DNA of 64,000 nt from Cliona cf. orientalis (lineage: Eukaryota > Porifera > Demospongiae > Clionaida > Clionaidae). The stretch spans positions 9,870,854-9,934,853 of the forward strand of contig OZ005689.1 in assembly GCA_963930775.1 (NCBI GenBank), read 5' to 3'. Below are positions 54,001-60,135 of this stretch, in pieces (position 1 is the stretch's first letter; every line of letters starts with the position of its first letter). A program made the position numbers and the translations under genes. Under the pieces are notes generated by a model, which saw only the letters and a program-made list of their open reading frames with translations, was not told the origin of the DNA and did not search any database.

Positions 54001-57000
54001 ATTGTACACTACCACTCGTCAATGGAATGCAAAATGAAATTTTGTTGAATATTTCTCCCACATTAATCTCGTCCCAAGACCCCACCCCAAAAGTAGGAAA
54101 GGGTCTAGTTAATAATTAAAATTTGAGCAAATCATGTAAGATGGCATTGGAATTATACTGATAGCAATAAAAAAAATGATAACAAGGATAAAAATAATTG
54201 AATAGTAGGAGTGTCAGGGCCAATTAAAAAGTACATACACAAGATTTGTAGGGATAATCATATCCACTACTGTAATAATATGCTTACTTTTTGAGGGGCG
54301 CAAAAACAATCAGCGATATGGAAGTCAAGAGCATTTTAATGAAAGTTAGTATTAATAGTTTTATGATAGCTGAGAAAAGCAAGCATAGGGGTATATAGTG
54401 GATATTATGATTATTCTTACAAATCTTGTTTATGTATTTTTTATTCCATCCTTCAATTTTGTACACATGTAATTTGTATTACTATGTCCTCAGTGCCAAT
54501 TGATTTTTTTGCGGTTATTAGGTAATTATGATGAAACTTATGATATAATCTATGAGGTAATCTATGAGAAAATTATGAGAAAATTCAGGGCCTTGATGGA
54601 GCCCATCTGGGACTCGAAATCCAGTGAAATATATATAAGAGTATCTTGCAGCAAATACCTTATAAGCAGCATGTTGCCTTCTCTGACGAGCAGTGATGGC
54701 CAAACTTCACGCGTTCTCTAGGCTGACGTAATCCTGTGGATATATATTGATAGCCCTGCGCTATATATAGCTCGCACCATGAGCAGCATGCCGCCAGACC
54801 GATCTAGCTGTACTACAATAAAAATAATTAAATTTTAACAATGAACCCAGTCTGCAAATGTACATGTTCGTGAAATCTTGTAAACAACTAAAGATTGAGA
54901 AGGTCAGTAGGAACTTCAACGTCATAATTTAAATGGATAATAATTGCTATCGTGGGTAAAGTGTGAATGAGGTAAATGAAGCGGCTGATTGTGGTATGCA
55001 TGCAGTCCACACATTTATGCCAGCTGTGTGTGCATAACCCATGCATGCATAATATAATATTATATCCATTTCCGTTTCATTCTGTACTATGGAATCAATT
55101 AGTTTTCTTGTGTGGTCAAATACAAGTAGGAAATCCTAATGAATCAGATGTGTTTGTACCAGCTGATCAGCCCATAATATATATGGGGGAGTGTAGGAAT
55201 GCCATGCATACTTAAGCAGCATGCCGCCAGACCGATCTAGCTGTACTACACTATTGAGTTCTTCTCAGCGCAACCTTTCACTATCAAGGTCAAGAGCCAC
55301 TCTCAGACTCCCGATGATCCGAGTCTAGTCTAGTCTGCAATTAAGGTGCCGGCATCGTACAGTATGGTGAATCCACTTTATTGACAACCTTTACCACATA
55401 CACCATTTCCTCAATCCAGCTACTGCATGATGACATGGTCAAGTTTTCATTATAATTTTATGCTGAAGTTGTGTAGCAACTGAGGGATCGAAACATGACA
55501 CAATGACCAAATCAAAGTTCTAAAATTAATTATACCACCCATTCTGTAGGTAGGTAGGTAGGATGACTATTATTCTATGAGCCTATTTACTGTTTATAAG
55601 CAATATGTGATAATCCTAGCTATAACCGCAGTCTCACAAATAAGGGCCCGCTATTGACTGTCCGTCCATGCCCTGGTTTAGCTTCAATATTCCGCTAGAT
55701 AATCAACATTGATGTGCTAGCTATTTGGGCTCAAGAATCGATGCATAGCTACATACCTAATTCTATTTATAGCCCACTAGTAAGTGTGTTGCTTAAGGTG
55801 ACATATTGAGGGTTGTGGCTAGCTCACAATGTGCAAGACACATTTATTAGACTTGGGGGTTAATTTTGCATAATAGTCTTCATTGTCGGATAGACACTAT
55901 AGATAATGTAACGAGGAGAGTACATACATAATTTATTTTCAGAACTTACCATCAGTGTCAATTATTGTAAATATTGCTCGCTGACAGATGCTTGAAATCT
56001 CAACCAGTTCATCATCACTAGTTAGAGCCATATGGAAATATTCATTATTCTCCACAGCCACATCATCAATGACAGATACTGTCACACACTGACGATCACC
56101 TTGGGCACTGCCATTTGGAAATGTTAGGACTGTGGGATCAAGCTCATAATCCACTCCTCCTAATAATGAGATTGATGAATCCGTCATAACAAAGGATAGG
56201 TAATGCGGTATTTCCGCCACTATACTTGAAACGGGCGCCCCACCCTATTTGTGAATTAATGGCTGGTTTGTAAAAATTTTAATAGCTGCAACAATGATTT
56301 GCAGTAGCTATGTAAATAATAGCACCCAAGTGTTGTGGGTATTTGGCTTCTCAAAACAACAGTAGTTTGCAGAAATAGCGCTTCACTTATGCATACACAG
56401 AGTGACTATCCAAGTGCACATTGCAATTCTTAAGAGTAAGCCTGCAATGCAAAATATTCCCTCGTCATGCCCAATATATATACATCCCATGCTAATAATT
56501 ACCCCGTGCACATGCATAAGGGGGTAAAATATCAGTTGTATCGTTGTTGTCGTCATAAGCACAAAAAATCGCCATATCTCAAGTGACTCGTTAGCACAAT
56601 GAATCAATATGCTTCGAATCGAGGAACACAATCCACGAGCATCATAAATAGTACCTTTTTGTTAGCCATCGTAGCCACGCCTATAGACAAAATGTATACG
56701 TAATAGCAGTTCATATCTTCCCAGTCTAGATCTGGTGCAGAGAGAGAATCAGTGTTTTTTGGCTGACATCACAACCAAGCCATTCCTACTAGCTAATTCT
56801 ACAAAATTATAATCATGCACACGAAAATAGTCTATACAGATTGCACAATATGCGTATAGGGTATGTGCTCTACAGAGCTCTAGTTATTATTATGACATTA
56901 ACACCCAAGTTTGAATTCAGTCCTAGAGGAAACACTTAAATACTGGCAATGATACCTCGTGTGTGTGGAAGCTTGCAAGAGACGATTTGCTGCAGTTTAG

Positions 57001-60000
57001 TTGACGCACGGCAATGAACTATTCGATCATAGCTAAAAGTTGATTCTCGTGTAGACTTCAATTCCATTAATCACATTCCTTGAGGAACTCAGAATGCACA
57101 AATGCACAAGCCCAGTGATATCAATGCCTGACTACAATCACTTCCATGTCCAAATTAGTGATAACATGCACCATAACATATACAGCTAGCTGCACCGTCC
57201 CACCAGTTTTCTCATCAAACAATACGTGTTGCATGGCCCAGGCTGTAACCTGAATCCCCACACCCTTCTCAACCACTCTGGCACCTATGGATAGTGCACC
57301 AGCAGCCTCAGCACCAGGTTCAAGCAGTAAGGTAGGGATAGTTTAGCTATAATGGACGTAGCAATCTAGAGCCTTGGTAGCTCACAAGGTGGTAGATGGA
57401 ATCTGGAGAGATGTGTGACCACACTAGCTGCCCTTGTAAGGTCACCCATAATACAGGTCAAGGGGTGGGTTTCATTATGGCCATAAAAAGGGTAGCTAGG
57501 CCAAGATTTGTTAAGGGGAACTGTATAAATGATGGTGAGCCTGTTTGAGCAGTGCTGGAGTCAGCAGAATTGTTATATGATAGTGTCCAGCCCATCAACA
57601 CCATCAAGCACAATTGTAATCGGCCAATCCAGAGTGGACTCATGATAGCTCAATGCTTTTCTCCTACCCCCACTTGATCATGTATGCTTGGATTAGCTTG
57701 TATCAGCGGAAACAATCTCCCAGCTTTTCTTATACCCCAACAGCAGCACTATCTTGGACACGTCCATCACAAAAACTGTTTTTATTCTTAGCTTGTCCAT
57801 AATTCAATAGTTTGTGCATCCCTTGTCCTAATTCTTATTAATAGTTTGCTCCAGCGACCCCTCAAGCTAATCTTAACCCTTATATCAATAAGCCTAAAAC
57901 GCCGGAAATATTTTATTACTAGCTTAGATTGATATTGATTTACTATTAGCTGTAGATGATGAAGTATCAGGTGATACTGTTACATTGTAGTCCGAAGTTG
58001 TCAATTCCGTTCCACCAACGAACAGGAGCTGTACACACACCTGCCGAGTTCCACCCTCTTCATGTAAACTGTAGTCACAGGAACAACCAGCATCAAACCA
58101 CACTAGAATATCTGCATAGAATAAGAAAAAAATGTATGTAAACACAAATAGAAACATAGGTAATACCTAGTAGCTCATATTCAGTGTTTGGTAACATATA
58201 GGGGGAAATATATTTCAAGAAAATTTCATGTTTCAAATTCACAATCAGGCATTTTTGTGAAAGGATAATTTGGTTTGTGGTTTGTGCAATACGTATATTT
58301 ATATAGGTTTTTGGCATGACTGATATGCCCACTAACTCCATGAGCGTGAACACTATTGCAATAATAATACTTTAGAATATAGCTATTGAGAATCCCGCTA
58401 TCTGATTGGTTAAAACAGTGCTACTAACCTACTTAGATCCCTGCAGGTTTTCTAAGTGCTCCACGATCCAGGCACTAACTCGAGCTATGTTCACGTGATC
58501 ACTATGACAACGACCAAGAAGGAAACCACACTCACAATAATTAGTCCATAATATGCCATAGCGCGTGCGTACGCGTGCACGGAGCGCGAGCTGCCACGTT
58601 TGGCCACACCCATGAGGCACCGTTGAACGTTAGTGTTGGTGACTGAGAGCTGCTCGGGCGCTAGGGTTTGTTGCTAACTCACAGTTCTTGTTTTGACTCA
58701 CCTTTTGAACTTTCTTGCTGTCATGGTTACAGTTGCTATAATATTCTAATAGTAAATAAGTTAGATACCTCGTCCAACGGGATCTACACTCTTTAGAGAT
58801 CCTCAGGCCCTTAGTAGCACCCTCGCTACGTATACGCTCGGGATGCTACAGCTTCGGGCCTTCGGGTCTCTAAATCGCGTAGATCGGTATCTAACTATTA
58901 GCTATATAGCAGCTATAAATGGAAAACATCGTATAGAAAGCTCATGATCATGCATAAATTCAGTAGATATAACCAGTGGACTTCCCCCACTTACACCATT
59001 GCAGCAGTGGTGCATGTATCAATGCATGAGTTGTAGCTATTGGGTATGGTTTTACACCATGAGCAGTGCCTTTCGTTCACATGAATTTGTAGATTGATAA
59101 TTATCCTGCGTGCGCATGCACACTTTGAACTTGCAAACGAGGTATGTAGCAGCTAGCTTGGTAACAGATAGACACACAGAACGACTACGTACGCATGCAG
59201 TGAGAGCTAGTTAAATATCATGAGTAGTGGTCGCACCAAGTCCTGCCAAGTATAACGGATTCTTCTGCAGCTGCAGCTCTACATGAAACACAGACTCGTG
59301 CACATTGAGTGTTTTGTATCTAGCTACTCCAGTCCAGTTTATTCATTGAAATAATATGTAGCTACATAACTACATTAGCTGGATCCTGATCCTTAATTCT
59401 TCATTATAATCAAACTACCATCTTCATAGATCTGCCATATCAACAAGAAACCATGAACAAACTAGCTAGAGCTCTGTAGAGCACATACCCCGCGCGCACA
59501 TTGCGCAATCTATAGATTTACTTTCGGTGCATGGCTATGATTGTGAACTTGAGAGAAATAATGGAAATGCTGCTTAGTTGTTCCGGTGACACTTAAAACA
59601 GCGCTCTCTACACCCAGACTATATAGGAAGACACGAACTTGTACCTATATAATTTTGTGTAATATAATATTATTATAGCTATCTTACATAGTGATTGGTT
59701 CCATGGGGCTTCAGATTTCAGTCACTATAGACGTCACGAGCATTATTTAGAACATCGACGATATCTTTACCGCTCGTGGACCGTATCCCTCGATTTGACG
59801 CACACTGAAGCCAAATTTTCGCCGAATTCGATTGATTCGTTGTGCTTACAAGTCGCTTAGATGCCTGTATCTCGAGATATGGCGATTTTTGTGCTACTGA
59901 CAATTAACACTGTGACGACAACAACGACGACGACACAACCGATTACTTTACCCCTTGCGCATGCGCGCGGGGTAATGAGTCACTGAGACAGCTCTGCCAT

Positions 60001-60135
60001 GCAGGTCATGATCATTTTTATGCCCATTGAATTTGGACAATAATATTATTATTATATTGATTAAAACATACCATGTGCTTCCACTTCTTTGCAAAGGTAA
60101 TATAGGGAGAACAGAACAATAGCTGATACCTGCAT
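8226..60135 (-). CDS. Giant Calx-beta array membrane protein, 60 exons
   Basis: Predicted single-pass type I membrane protein of about 3,604 residues: signal peptide, 29 Calx-beta domains, a hydrophobic helix and a 13-residue basic tail. Calx-beta domains bind calcium at domain edges and occur in Na/Ca exchangers, integrin beta4, the ADGRV1 receptor and sponge aggregation-factor cores. ATG at 60133-60135, TAA at 8226-8228. All internal exons are multiples of three and join in phase 1, so reading stays open over 10,815 coding nt. Acidic calcium-type motifs such as IIDDDTLENTETF and closing DND or EDP motifs recur. Almost every first half carries one Cys (VCAE type) and almost every second half one Cys (QC type). 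Domain order is N1-N4, A1-G1, A2-D2, F2-G2, A3-D3, B4-G4, H, I. Joining all exons in one transcript is inference from phase and order; two neighbouring genes cannot be excluded. Confidence 0.8.
8754..9443 (-). CDS. Calx-beta domain I (exons 9294-9443, 8754-8969)
   Basis: Membrane-proximal domain. First half FTIGFSQLLFTFHEGDG, RVCAKLTSGQIPV. Second half DQDYTGLPSIFSFVTGQS, SCILIDIIDDKDVESTET, ending IIDNDIDAG. Domains H and I resemble each other and may be an independent duplication. Confidence 0.87.
9508..10549 (-). CDS. Calx-beta domain H (exons 10406-10549, 9508-9723)
   Basis: Unique domain after the blocks. First half VTVAFSQSSYTASEGDG, VCAELLIGDLDREI. Second half NGSDYRGLPVVISFSAGH, VCANITIIDDDTLENTETF, ending IIDNEEG. 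It is closest to the textbook Calx-beta pattern (EGDG, then DDD..E..E.F). Confidence 0.87.
10810..12762 (-). CDS. Calx-beta domain G4 (exons 12625-12762, 10810-11034)
   Basis: First half VTVGLQPLTTNPRECDTFFI, CAVITSGSLERNVLV; the extra Cys (PREC) replaces the Arg of G1 and G2. Second half GVDFIGPDPSVLTFTSGQS, QCANVTILEDSILEGEHSF. The mid intron is 1.6 kb and includes a repeat copy at about 11422-11731. Confidence 0.87.
13017..13636 (-). CDS. Calx-beta domain F4 (exons 13484-13636, 13017-13229)
   Basis: First half VHVSIVLKTYSGTEGTD, EVCLQIVLGTIESSA. Second half EHDFSSLNKSLVFLPGDTVG, RCVNISILNDDIVEETETF. The mid intron is only 254 bp and lacks the insertion carried by F1 and F2. Confidence 0.88.
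13871..14798 (-). CDS. Calx-beta domain E4 (exons 14652-14798, 13871-14092)
   Basis: First half AVIQLANSTNNTFGEGE, VCAELVDNGGGL. Second half GQDFNGSSPAILTFPPGSS, QCVAINLLYDNDPEATEN. Like E1 it lacks a full DDD cluster. The mid intron holds a worn element with Mutator-like ends (about 14160-14515). Confidence 0.86.
14160..14515. mobile_element. Degenerate Mutator-like MITE
   Basis: In the E4 intron. The left end CCTCATCCCCAGGCTCTTTC, with GAGGAGGATGGGGAAAAG, faces CTTTTTCCTCC and CTCCTCCTCAAAAG at the right, as imperfect complements. The sequence resembles the TIR at 2644 but is worn; no target duplication was found. Confidence 0.4.
15472..16203 (-). CDS. Calx-beta domain D4 (exons 16057-16203, 15472-15699)
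   Basis: First half VEFGFQQTNYSVSEQPRLRD, VCVVFNNGTLERGV. Second half DSVDYIGPIPMSLSFSRG, RCTTVFAIDDTRVEDDETF, ending QDPNDS. Confidence 0.88.
16433..17458 (-). CDS. Calx-beta domain C4 (exons 17315-17458, 16433-16648)
   Basis: First half ARSILLTSSNYDAFEANG, RICAVVMAEAIERTI. Second half DTEDYIAFQLVPLTFVEG, QCYDVVILDDSLVEDSEIF, ending NPDPADG. The intron includes an inverted pair, CTCACTATCACCCAG near 17011 and CTGGGTGATAGTGAG near 17096. Confidence 0.88.
17555..20017 (-). CDS. Calx-beta domain B4 (exons 19877-20017, 17555-17770)
   Basis: First half ITVGLMQTSYNTPEIGG, SVCVEILNGNLEKNV. Second half APGDFSALNTQLVFTNGQ, LDIINDNIVENNEEFF, ending RENDNDG. Its 2.1 kb mid intron contains the repeat at 18797-19443 and a poly-C run at 19575-19595. 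Confidence 0.88.
18797..19443. repeat. 650-bp interspersed repeat, copy 1
   Basis: Begins CTTCTCAGTGCAGTTAAGGC and ends near CAGTCCTTAAGTGCACTGAG. It is almost identical to 28975-29636. It contains a perfect 17-bp inverted pair, ATCGGACGGATTGTCGA and its complement, about 80 bp apart. No protein is recognised. It lies in the B4 mid intron. Confidence 0.85.
20348..21066 (-). CDS. Calx-beta domain D3 (exons 20920-21066, 20348-20575)
   Basis: First half VEFGFQRTNYSVSEQPRLRD, then ICVTINNGTLERGI. Second half DSVDYVGPTPMSLSFSRG, QCTTVFAIDDTKIEDDETF. Last domain of block 3; it is followed directly by B4, only 330 bp away, so E, F, G and the next A are missing here. Confidence 0.88.
21281..22378 (-). 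CDS. Calx-beta domain C3 (exons 22235-22378, 21281-21496)
   Basis: First half ARSILLTSSNYDTFEANG, SVCAVIMAEAIERAI. Second half YMAFQLVTLTFVEGSISG, QCYDVVIIDDNVVEDNEIF, ending NPDPADS. A TA-flanked MITE (21572-22058) occupies most of the mid intron and is missing from C1, C2 and C4. Confidence 0.88.
21572..22058. mobile_element. TA-flanked MITE in the C3 intron
   Basis: About 487 bp with TIRs of about 40 bp: it starts CCGTATGGCGGATAATTTTC and ends GAAAATTACCCGCTATACGG, with TA on both sides. A TA target and CCGTA ends suggest a Tc1/mariner- or pogo-type non-autonomous element. It carries repeated CACGAAAATT motifs and a perfect internal 14-bp palindrome at 21747-21778. Confidence 0.8.
22718..23379 (-). 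CDS. Calx-beta domain B3 (exons 23239-23379, 22718-22933)
   Basis: First half VTVGLMQTTYNAPEIGG, SVCAEIFDGNLERNV. Second half APGDFSTLNTQLVFTNGQ, LDIINDNVVENNEEFL, ending RENDNDG. The mid intron holds a short repeat at about 22998-23180 that recurs at 61308-61440. Confidence 0.88.
23589..24204 (-). CDS. Calx-beta domain A3 (exons 24058-24204, 23589-23807)
   Basis: Opens block 3. First half VIGFPMGASLTATERINS, VCPQILQGVLERPV. Second half TDYNSISVEEVVFTSGQTV, QCTPITIMDDNVLEDTESF. Confidence 0.88.
24356..24582. mobile_element. Small MITE in the G2-A3 intron
   Basis: TIRs of about 23 bp: TATTTCTTCTAAAAATTCG at the left and CGAATTTTTAGAAGAAATA at the right. The interior also repeats GCCGAAT motifs. 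It is non-coding and sits in the 1.9 kb intron 24205-26126. Confidence 0.75.
26127..26790 (-). CDS. Calx-beta domain G2 (exons 26653-26790, 26127-26351)
   Basis: First half VIVGLQPLTTNPRERDTFLV, CAEITSGSLERNVLVGL. Second half GVDFIGPDPSVLTFTSGQS, QCANVTILDNSFLEGERSF, ending DIDDDHND. Confidence 0.88.
27646..28642 (-). CDS. Calx-beta domain F2 (exons 28487-28642, 27646-27858)
   Basis: First half IHISIMRRTYSGTEGTG, EVCLQIVLGTIDNSA. Second half GLDFSPLNTSLVFLPGDTVG, RCVNISILNDDIVEATEIF. It follows D2 directly, with the phase kept, so block 2 lacks E. The mid intron carries a repeat (about 28020-28418) at the same place as in F1. Confidence 0.87.
28020..28418. repeat. GAGCTCTGTAGAG-type repeat in the F2 intron
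   Basis: Starts near AGAGCTCTGTAGAGG, passes through GGATACCTAGATCCCGAGAT, and ends near CCTTTGCATGCAGATGCAG. The F1 intron has the same element with matching flanks. Looser relatives occur at 11422-11731, 52880-53325, 56500-56890 and, inverted, 59462-59980. Confidence 0.7.
28975..29636. repeat. 650-bp interspersed repeat, copy 2
   Basis: Second copy of 18797-19443, same orientation, with small indels. It lies in the intron between D2 and F2, exactly where domain E is missing. Confidence 0.85.
30540..31421 (-). CDS. Calx-beta domain D2 (exons 31275-31421, 30540-30758)
   Basis: First half VEFGFQRINYSVSEHLRLND, VCVVLNNGTLEREI. Second half DSVDYIGPTPMSLTFSRG, QCITVFAIDDTTVEDDETF. It is 9 nt shorter than D1, D3 and D4, reading LTTDASF where the others have LTTSSADASF or similar. 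No type E domain follows. Confidence 0.87.
31686..32138 (-). CDS. Calx-beta domain C2 (exons 31995-32138, 31686-31892)
   Basis: First half TRSISLTSSNYDAFEGNG, SICAVIMAEAIETTV. Second half YVAFQLVRLMFEVGSVSG, QCYDVVIIDDSVVEDSEIF. The second half is 9 nt shorter than in C1, C3 and C4: EPALILSQAT lacks three residues present in the other copies. Confidence 0.86.
32674..35054 (-). CDS. Calx-beta domain B2 (exons 34914-35054, 32674-32889)
   Basis: First half ITVGLMQTLYNTPEIGG, SVCVEMFNGNLERNV. Second half APGDYSALTTQLVFTNGQ, LDIINDNVVENNEEFF; the closing motif is RENYNDG, with Tyr where B1, B3 and B4 have Asp. The 2 kb mid intron contains a 25-nt poly-G run and repeats. Confidence 0.87.
34130..34420. 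repeat. Interspersed repeat in the B2 intron
   Basis: Shares GGTAATCTATGAGGTAAT, ATGAGAAAA and GGAGCC, plus the later GAGCAAATACCT segment, with 54520-54800. A partial copy lies near 48120-48220. Function unknown. Confidence 0.6.
35267..35818 (-). CDS. Calx-beta domain A2 (exons 35672-35818, 35267-35485)
   Basis: Opens block 2. First half VIGFPMGASLMVTERINS, VCPQILQGVLERSV. Second half IDYNSISVEEIVFTSGQTV, QCTPITILDDNVLEDTES, ending NEDPLDG. Confidence 0.88.
36262..36330 (-). repeat. tRNA-like segment, probable tRNA-derived SINE head
   Basis: On the - strand an A box (TAGCTCAGTGG, 36312-36322) and a B box (GGTTTCATTCC, 36268-36278) have tRNA-like spacing. The acceptor and anticodon stems do not pair and the T stem keeps only GGG/CCC, so it is not a working tRNA. 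It lies in the G1-A2 intron, on the sense strand of the host gene. Confidence 0.6.
37020..37656 (-). CDS. Calx-beta domain G1 (exons 37519-37656, 37020-37244)
   Basis: First half ITVGLQPLTTNPRERDTFLV, CAEITSGSLERNILV. Second half GIDFIGPNPSVLTFTSGQS, QCADMTILDNSFLEGERNF, ending DIDDDNDD. Last domain of block 1. Intron sequence beside the donor (CAAGCTAAGGTATCAGTGTGG-like, about 36950) is shared with G2 and G4. Confidence 0.88.
38610..40618 (-). CDS. Calx-beta domain F1 (exons 40460-40618, 38610-38822)
   Basis: First half VIHISIVLRTYSGTEGITG, EVCLQIVLGTIDYSA; three nt longer in total than F2. Second half GRDFSSLNTSLVFLPGDTVG, RCVNISILDDDIVEATETF, ending NEDPTD. Its 1.6 kb mid intron contains a repeat at about 40061-40388 that is shared with F2. 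Confidence 0.88.
40061..40388. repeat. GAGCTCTGTAGAG-type repeat in the F1 intron
   Basis: Counterpart of 28020-28418 at the same intron position, with shared flank TCTGGAACA before it and CACATACTACTCCATT after it. It contains GGATGCCTAGATCTGA and CCCTTTGCATGCACGTGCAG. Confidence 0.7.
41413..42153 (-). CDS. Calx-beta domain E1 (exons 42004-42153, 41413-41634)
   Basis: First half AVIQLANSTANNTFGEGE, VCAELVDNGGGL. Second half GQDFDGPSSVILNFPPGSS, QCVTINLMHDNIAEGTEN. The calcium-type cluster is weaker (HDN, not DDD). The intron 41635-42003 carries a small foldback (CCCAGGTAAGTG and its complement, about 41690-41765). Type E survives only in blocks 1 and 4. Confidence 0.86.
42532..43294 (-). 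CDS. Calx-beta domain D1 (exons 43148-43294, 42532-42759)
   Basis: First half VEFGFQVTNYSISEQLRLRN, VCVVLNNGTLEREI. Second half DSVDYVGPTPMSLSFSRG, RCTTVFAIDDTRIEDDETF, ending QDPNDS. Confidence 0.88.
43493..44000 (-). CDS. Calx-beta domain C1 (exons 43857-44000, 43493-43708)
   Basis: First half AGSILLSSLSYDAFEANG, SVCAVIVAEAIERPI. Second half DTEDYIAFQLVSLTFVEG, QCYDVVIIDDNVVEDNEIF, ending NPDPADG. Confidence 0.88.
44307..45236 (-). CDS. Calx-beta domain B1 (exons 45096-45236, 44307-44522)
   Basis: First half ITVGLLQTSYNTPEIDG, SVCVEMFTGNLERNV. Second half APGDYSILNTQLVFTNGQ, VDIIDDNVVENNEELF, closing RENDNDG. The conserved Cys of the second half sits in VVCAS rather than QC. Confidence 0.88.
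45481..46018 (-). CDS. Calx-beta domain A1 (exons 45872-46018, 45481-45702)
   Basis: Opens block 1. First half VIGFPMGASLTATERIN, VCPQILQGVLERPV. Second half DFNFINAEEIVFTSGQ, QCTPITILDDNNVLEDIES. The acidic loop has one Asn more than in A2 and A3 (LDDNNVLED against LDDNVLED). Confidence 0.88.
46680..46822. repeat. Cluster of adjacent GC-rich hairpins
   Basis: Perfect inverted pairs in a row: GCAACGTTC/GAACGTTGC (46680-46708), CCTCG/CGAGG (about 46727-46750), GCCTGC/GCAGGC (46769-46783), GGCGC/GCGCC (46798-46810), GATCG/CGATC (46811-46822). The region is far richer in GC than its surroundings. It lies in the N4-A1 intron. Confidence 0.8.
47768..49501 (-). CDS. Calx-beta domain N4 (exons 49355-49501, 47768-47992)
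   Basis: First half VDIGFLAPMFFTMENES, SVCAQIDRGSLEREV. Second half SDYAMVNSSVLTFTSGQSF, QCIDLDILNDDILEYDENF, ending QEDNAD. This is the last unique domain before the repeating blocks. Its 1.36 kb mid-domain intron contains a 30-nt poly-C tract and two perfect inverted repeats. Confidence 0.85.
48811..48998. repeat. Two adjoining perfect inverted repeats
   Basis: The outer pair TTTGTTGGTAGTTG/CAACTACCAACAAA occupies 48811-48824 and 48912-48925. Immediately after, a perfect 26-bp arm at 48926-48951 pairs with 48973-48998 across a 21-nt loop (core ATCTGCCAGTAATTGGGGTG). Both lie in the N4 mid intron. Confidence 0.92.
50129..50829 (-). CDS. Calx-beta domain N3 (exons 50683-50829, 50129-50344)
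   Basis: First half TISMRNATLTQMESDAS then EVCVTLSN, without the usual G-x-LER segment. Second half SDYVGRSNVSIAF, QCTSISINEDSIVEYNEIF, ending IIEDDD. The calcium-type acidic cluster is present. Confidence 0.85.
51802..52357 (-). CDS. Calx-beta domain N2 (exons 52217-52357, 51802-52017)
   Basis: First half ITVSLVESSVNVAENAG then QLCVNIT. Second half RDFSSQ, then RCFRVRIYEDTRVENDEYF, ending in VILDNDG. It joins N1 in phase directly across the intron 52358-55949, skipping the orphan half at 53953-54063. Confidence 0.85.
53953..54063 (-). pseudogene. Orphan Calx-beta half-exon beside a transposon end
   Basis: Reads INVGEIFNKISFCIPLTSGS, then VQFLEHGSSAVSITASSDG, and ends at a phase-1 GT donor (GATG then gtaacc), just like a first-half exon with its Cys. 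The upstream part of the exon is replaced by a Mutator-like TIR (TAATCTCGTCCC starting at 54064). No acceptor in the right phase and no matching second half were found, so it is probably the remains of a lost domain between N1 and N2. Confidence 0.6.
54064..54110. mobile_element. Mutator-like TIR fragment
   Basis: TAATCTCGTCCCAAGACCCC followed by ACCCC, AAAAG and GGAAAGGGTCTAG matches the end of the element at 2644-2990. The opposite end was not found, so the element is degraded or larger than expected. Confidence 0.6.
54520..54800. repeat. Interspersed repeat in the N1-N2 intron
   Basis: Second copy of the 34130-34420 repeat, with GGTAATCTATGAGAAAATTA and AAATTCAGGGCCTTGATGGA. The following part (GCGCTATATATAGC) also matches. 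Confidence 0.6.
55950..58111 (-). CDS. Calx-beta domain N1 (exons 57944-58111, 55950-56159)
   Basis: First half has an unusual cysteine-rich start (WFDAGCSCDYSLHEEGG) and the Cys of QVCVQLLF. Second half reads GVDYELDPTVLTF, then QCVTVSVIDDVAVENNEYF, and closes with IIDTDG. The intron between the halves is 1.8 kb and holds a repeat at about 56500-56890. N1 is the most membrane-distal domain. Confidence 0.8.
56500..56890. repeat. Interspersed repeat of the same family, N1 intron
   Basis: Begins with TTACCCCGTGCACATGCATA, contains AAAATCGCCATATCTCAAG, and ends GTGCTCTACAGAGCTCTAG. It is inverted relative to 28020-28418. Confidence 0.6.
58760..58895. repeat. Foldback segment in intron 1
   Basis: Nested complementary pieces GTTAGATACC/GGTATCTAAC, GATCTAC/GTAGATC and TTTAGAGA/TCTCTAAA enclose an inner GTAGCA/TGCTAC pair, giving a 136-bp fold with small bulges. 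Confidence 0.7.
59462..59980. repeat. Interspersed repeat of the same family, intron 1
   Basis: Begins AGCTAGAGCTCTGTAGAGCA, contains TCTCGAGATATGGCGATTTT, and ends near GCGCATGCGCGCGGGGTAAT. It lies just downstream of the signal-peptide exon. Confidence 0.65.
60072..60135 (-). CDS. Exon 1: start codon and signal peptide
   Basis: Reads MQVSAIVLFSLYYLCKEVEA then H, ending with one base of the next codon before a GT donor (gtatgt). The hydrophobic core AIVLFSLYYL followed by VEA fits a secretory signal with cleavage after VEA. A purine lies at -3 (aagg before ATG). Phase 1 matches the next exon at 58111, giving a Asp codon across the junction. No other candidate with the right phase was noticed upstream. 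Confidence 0.75.
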
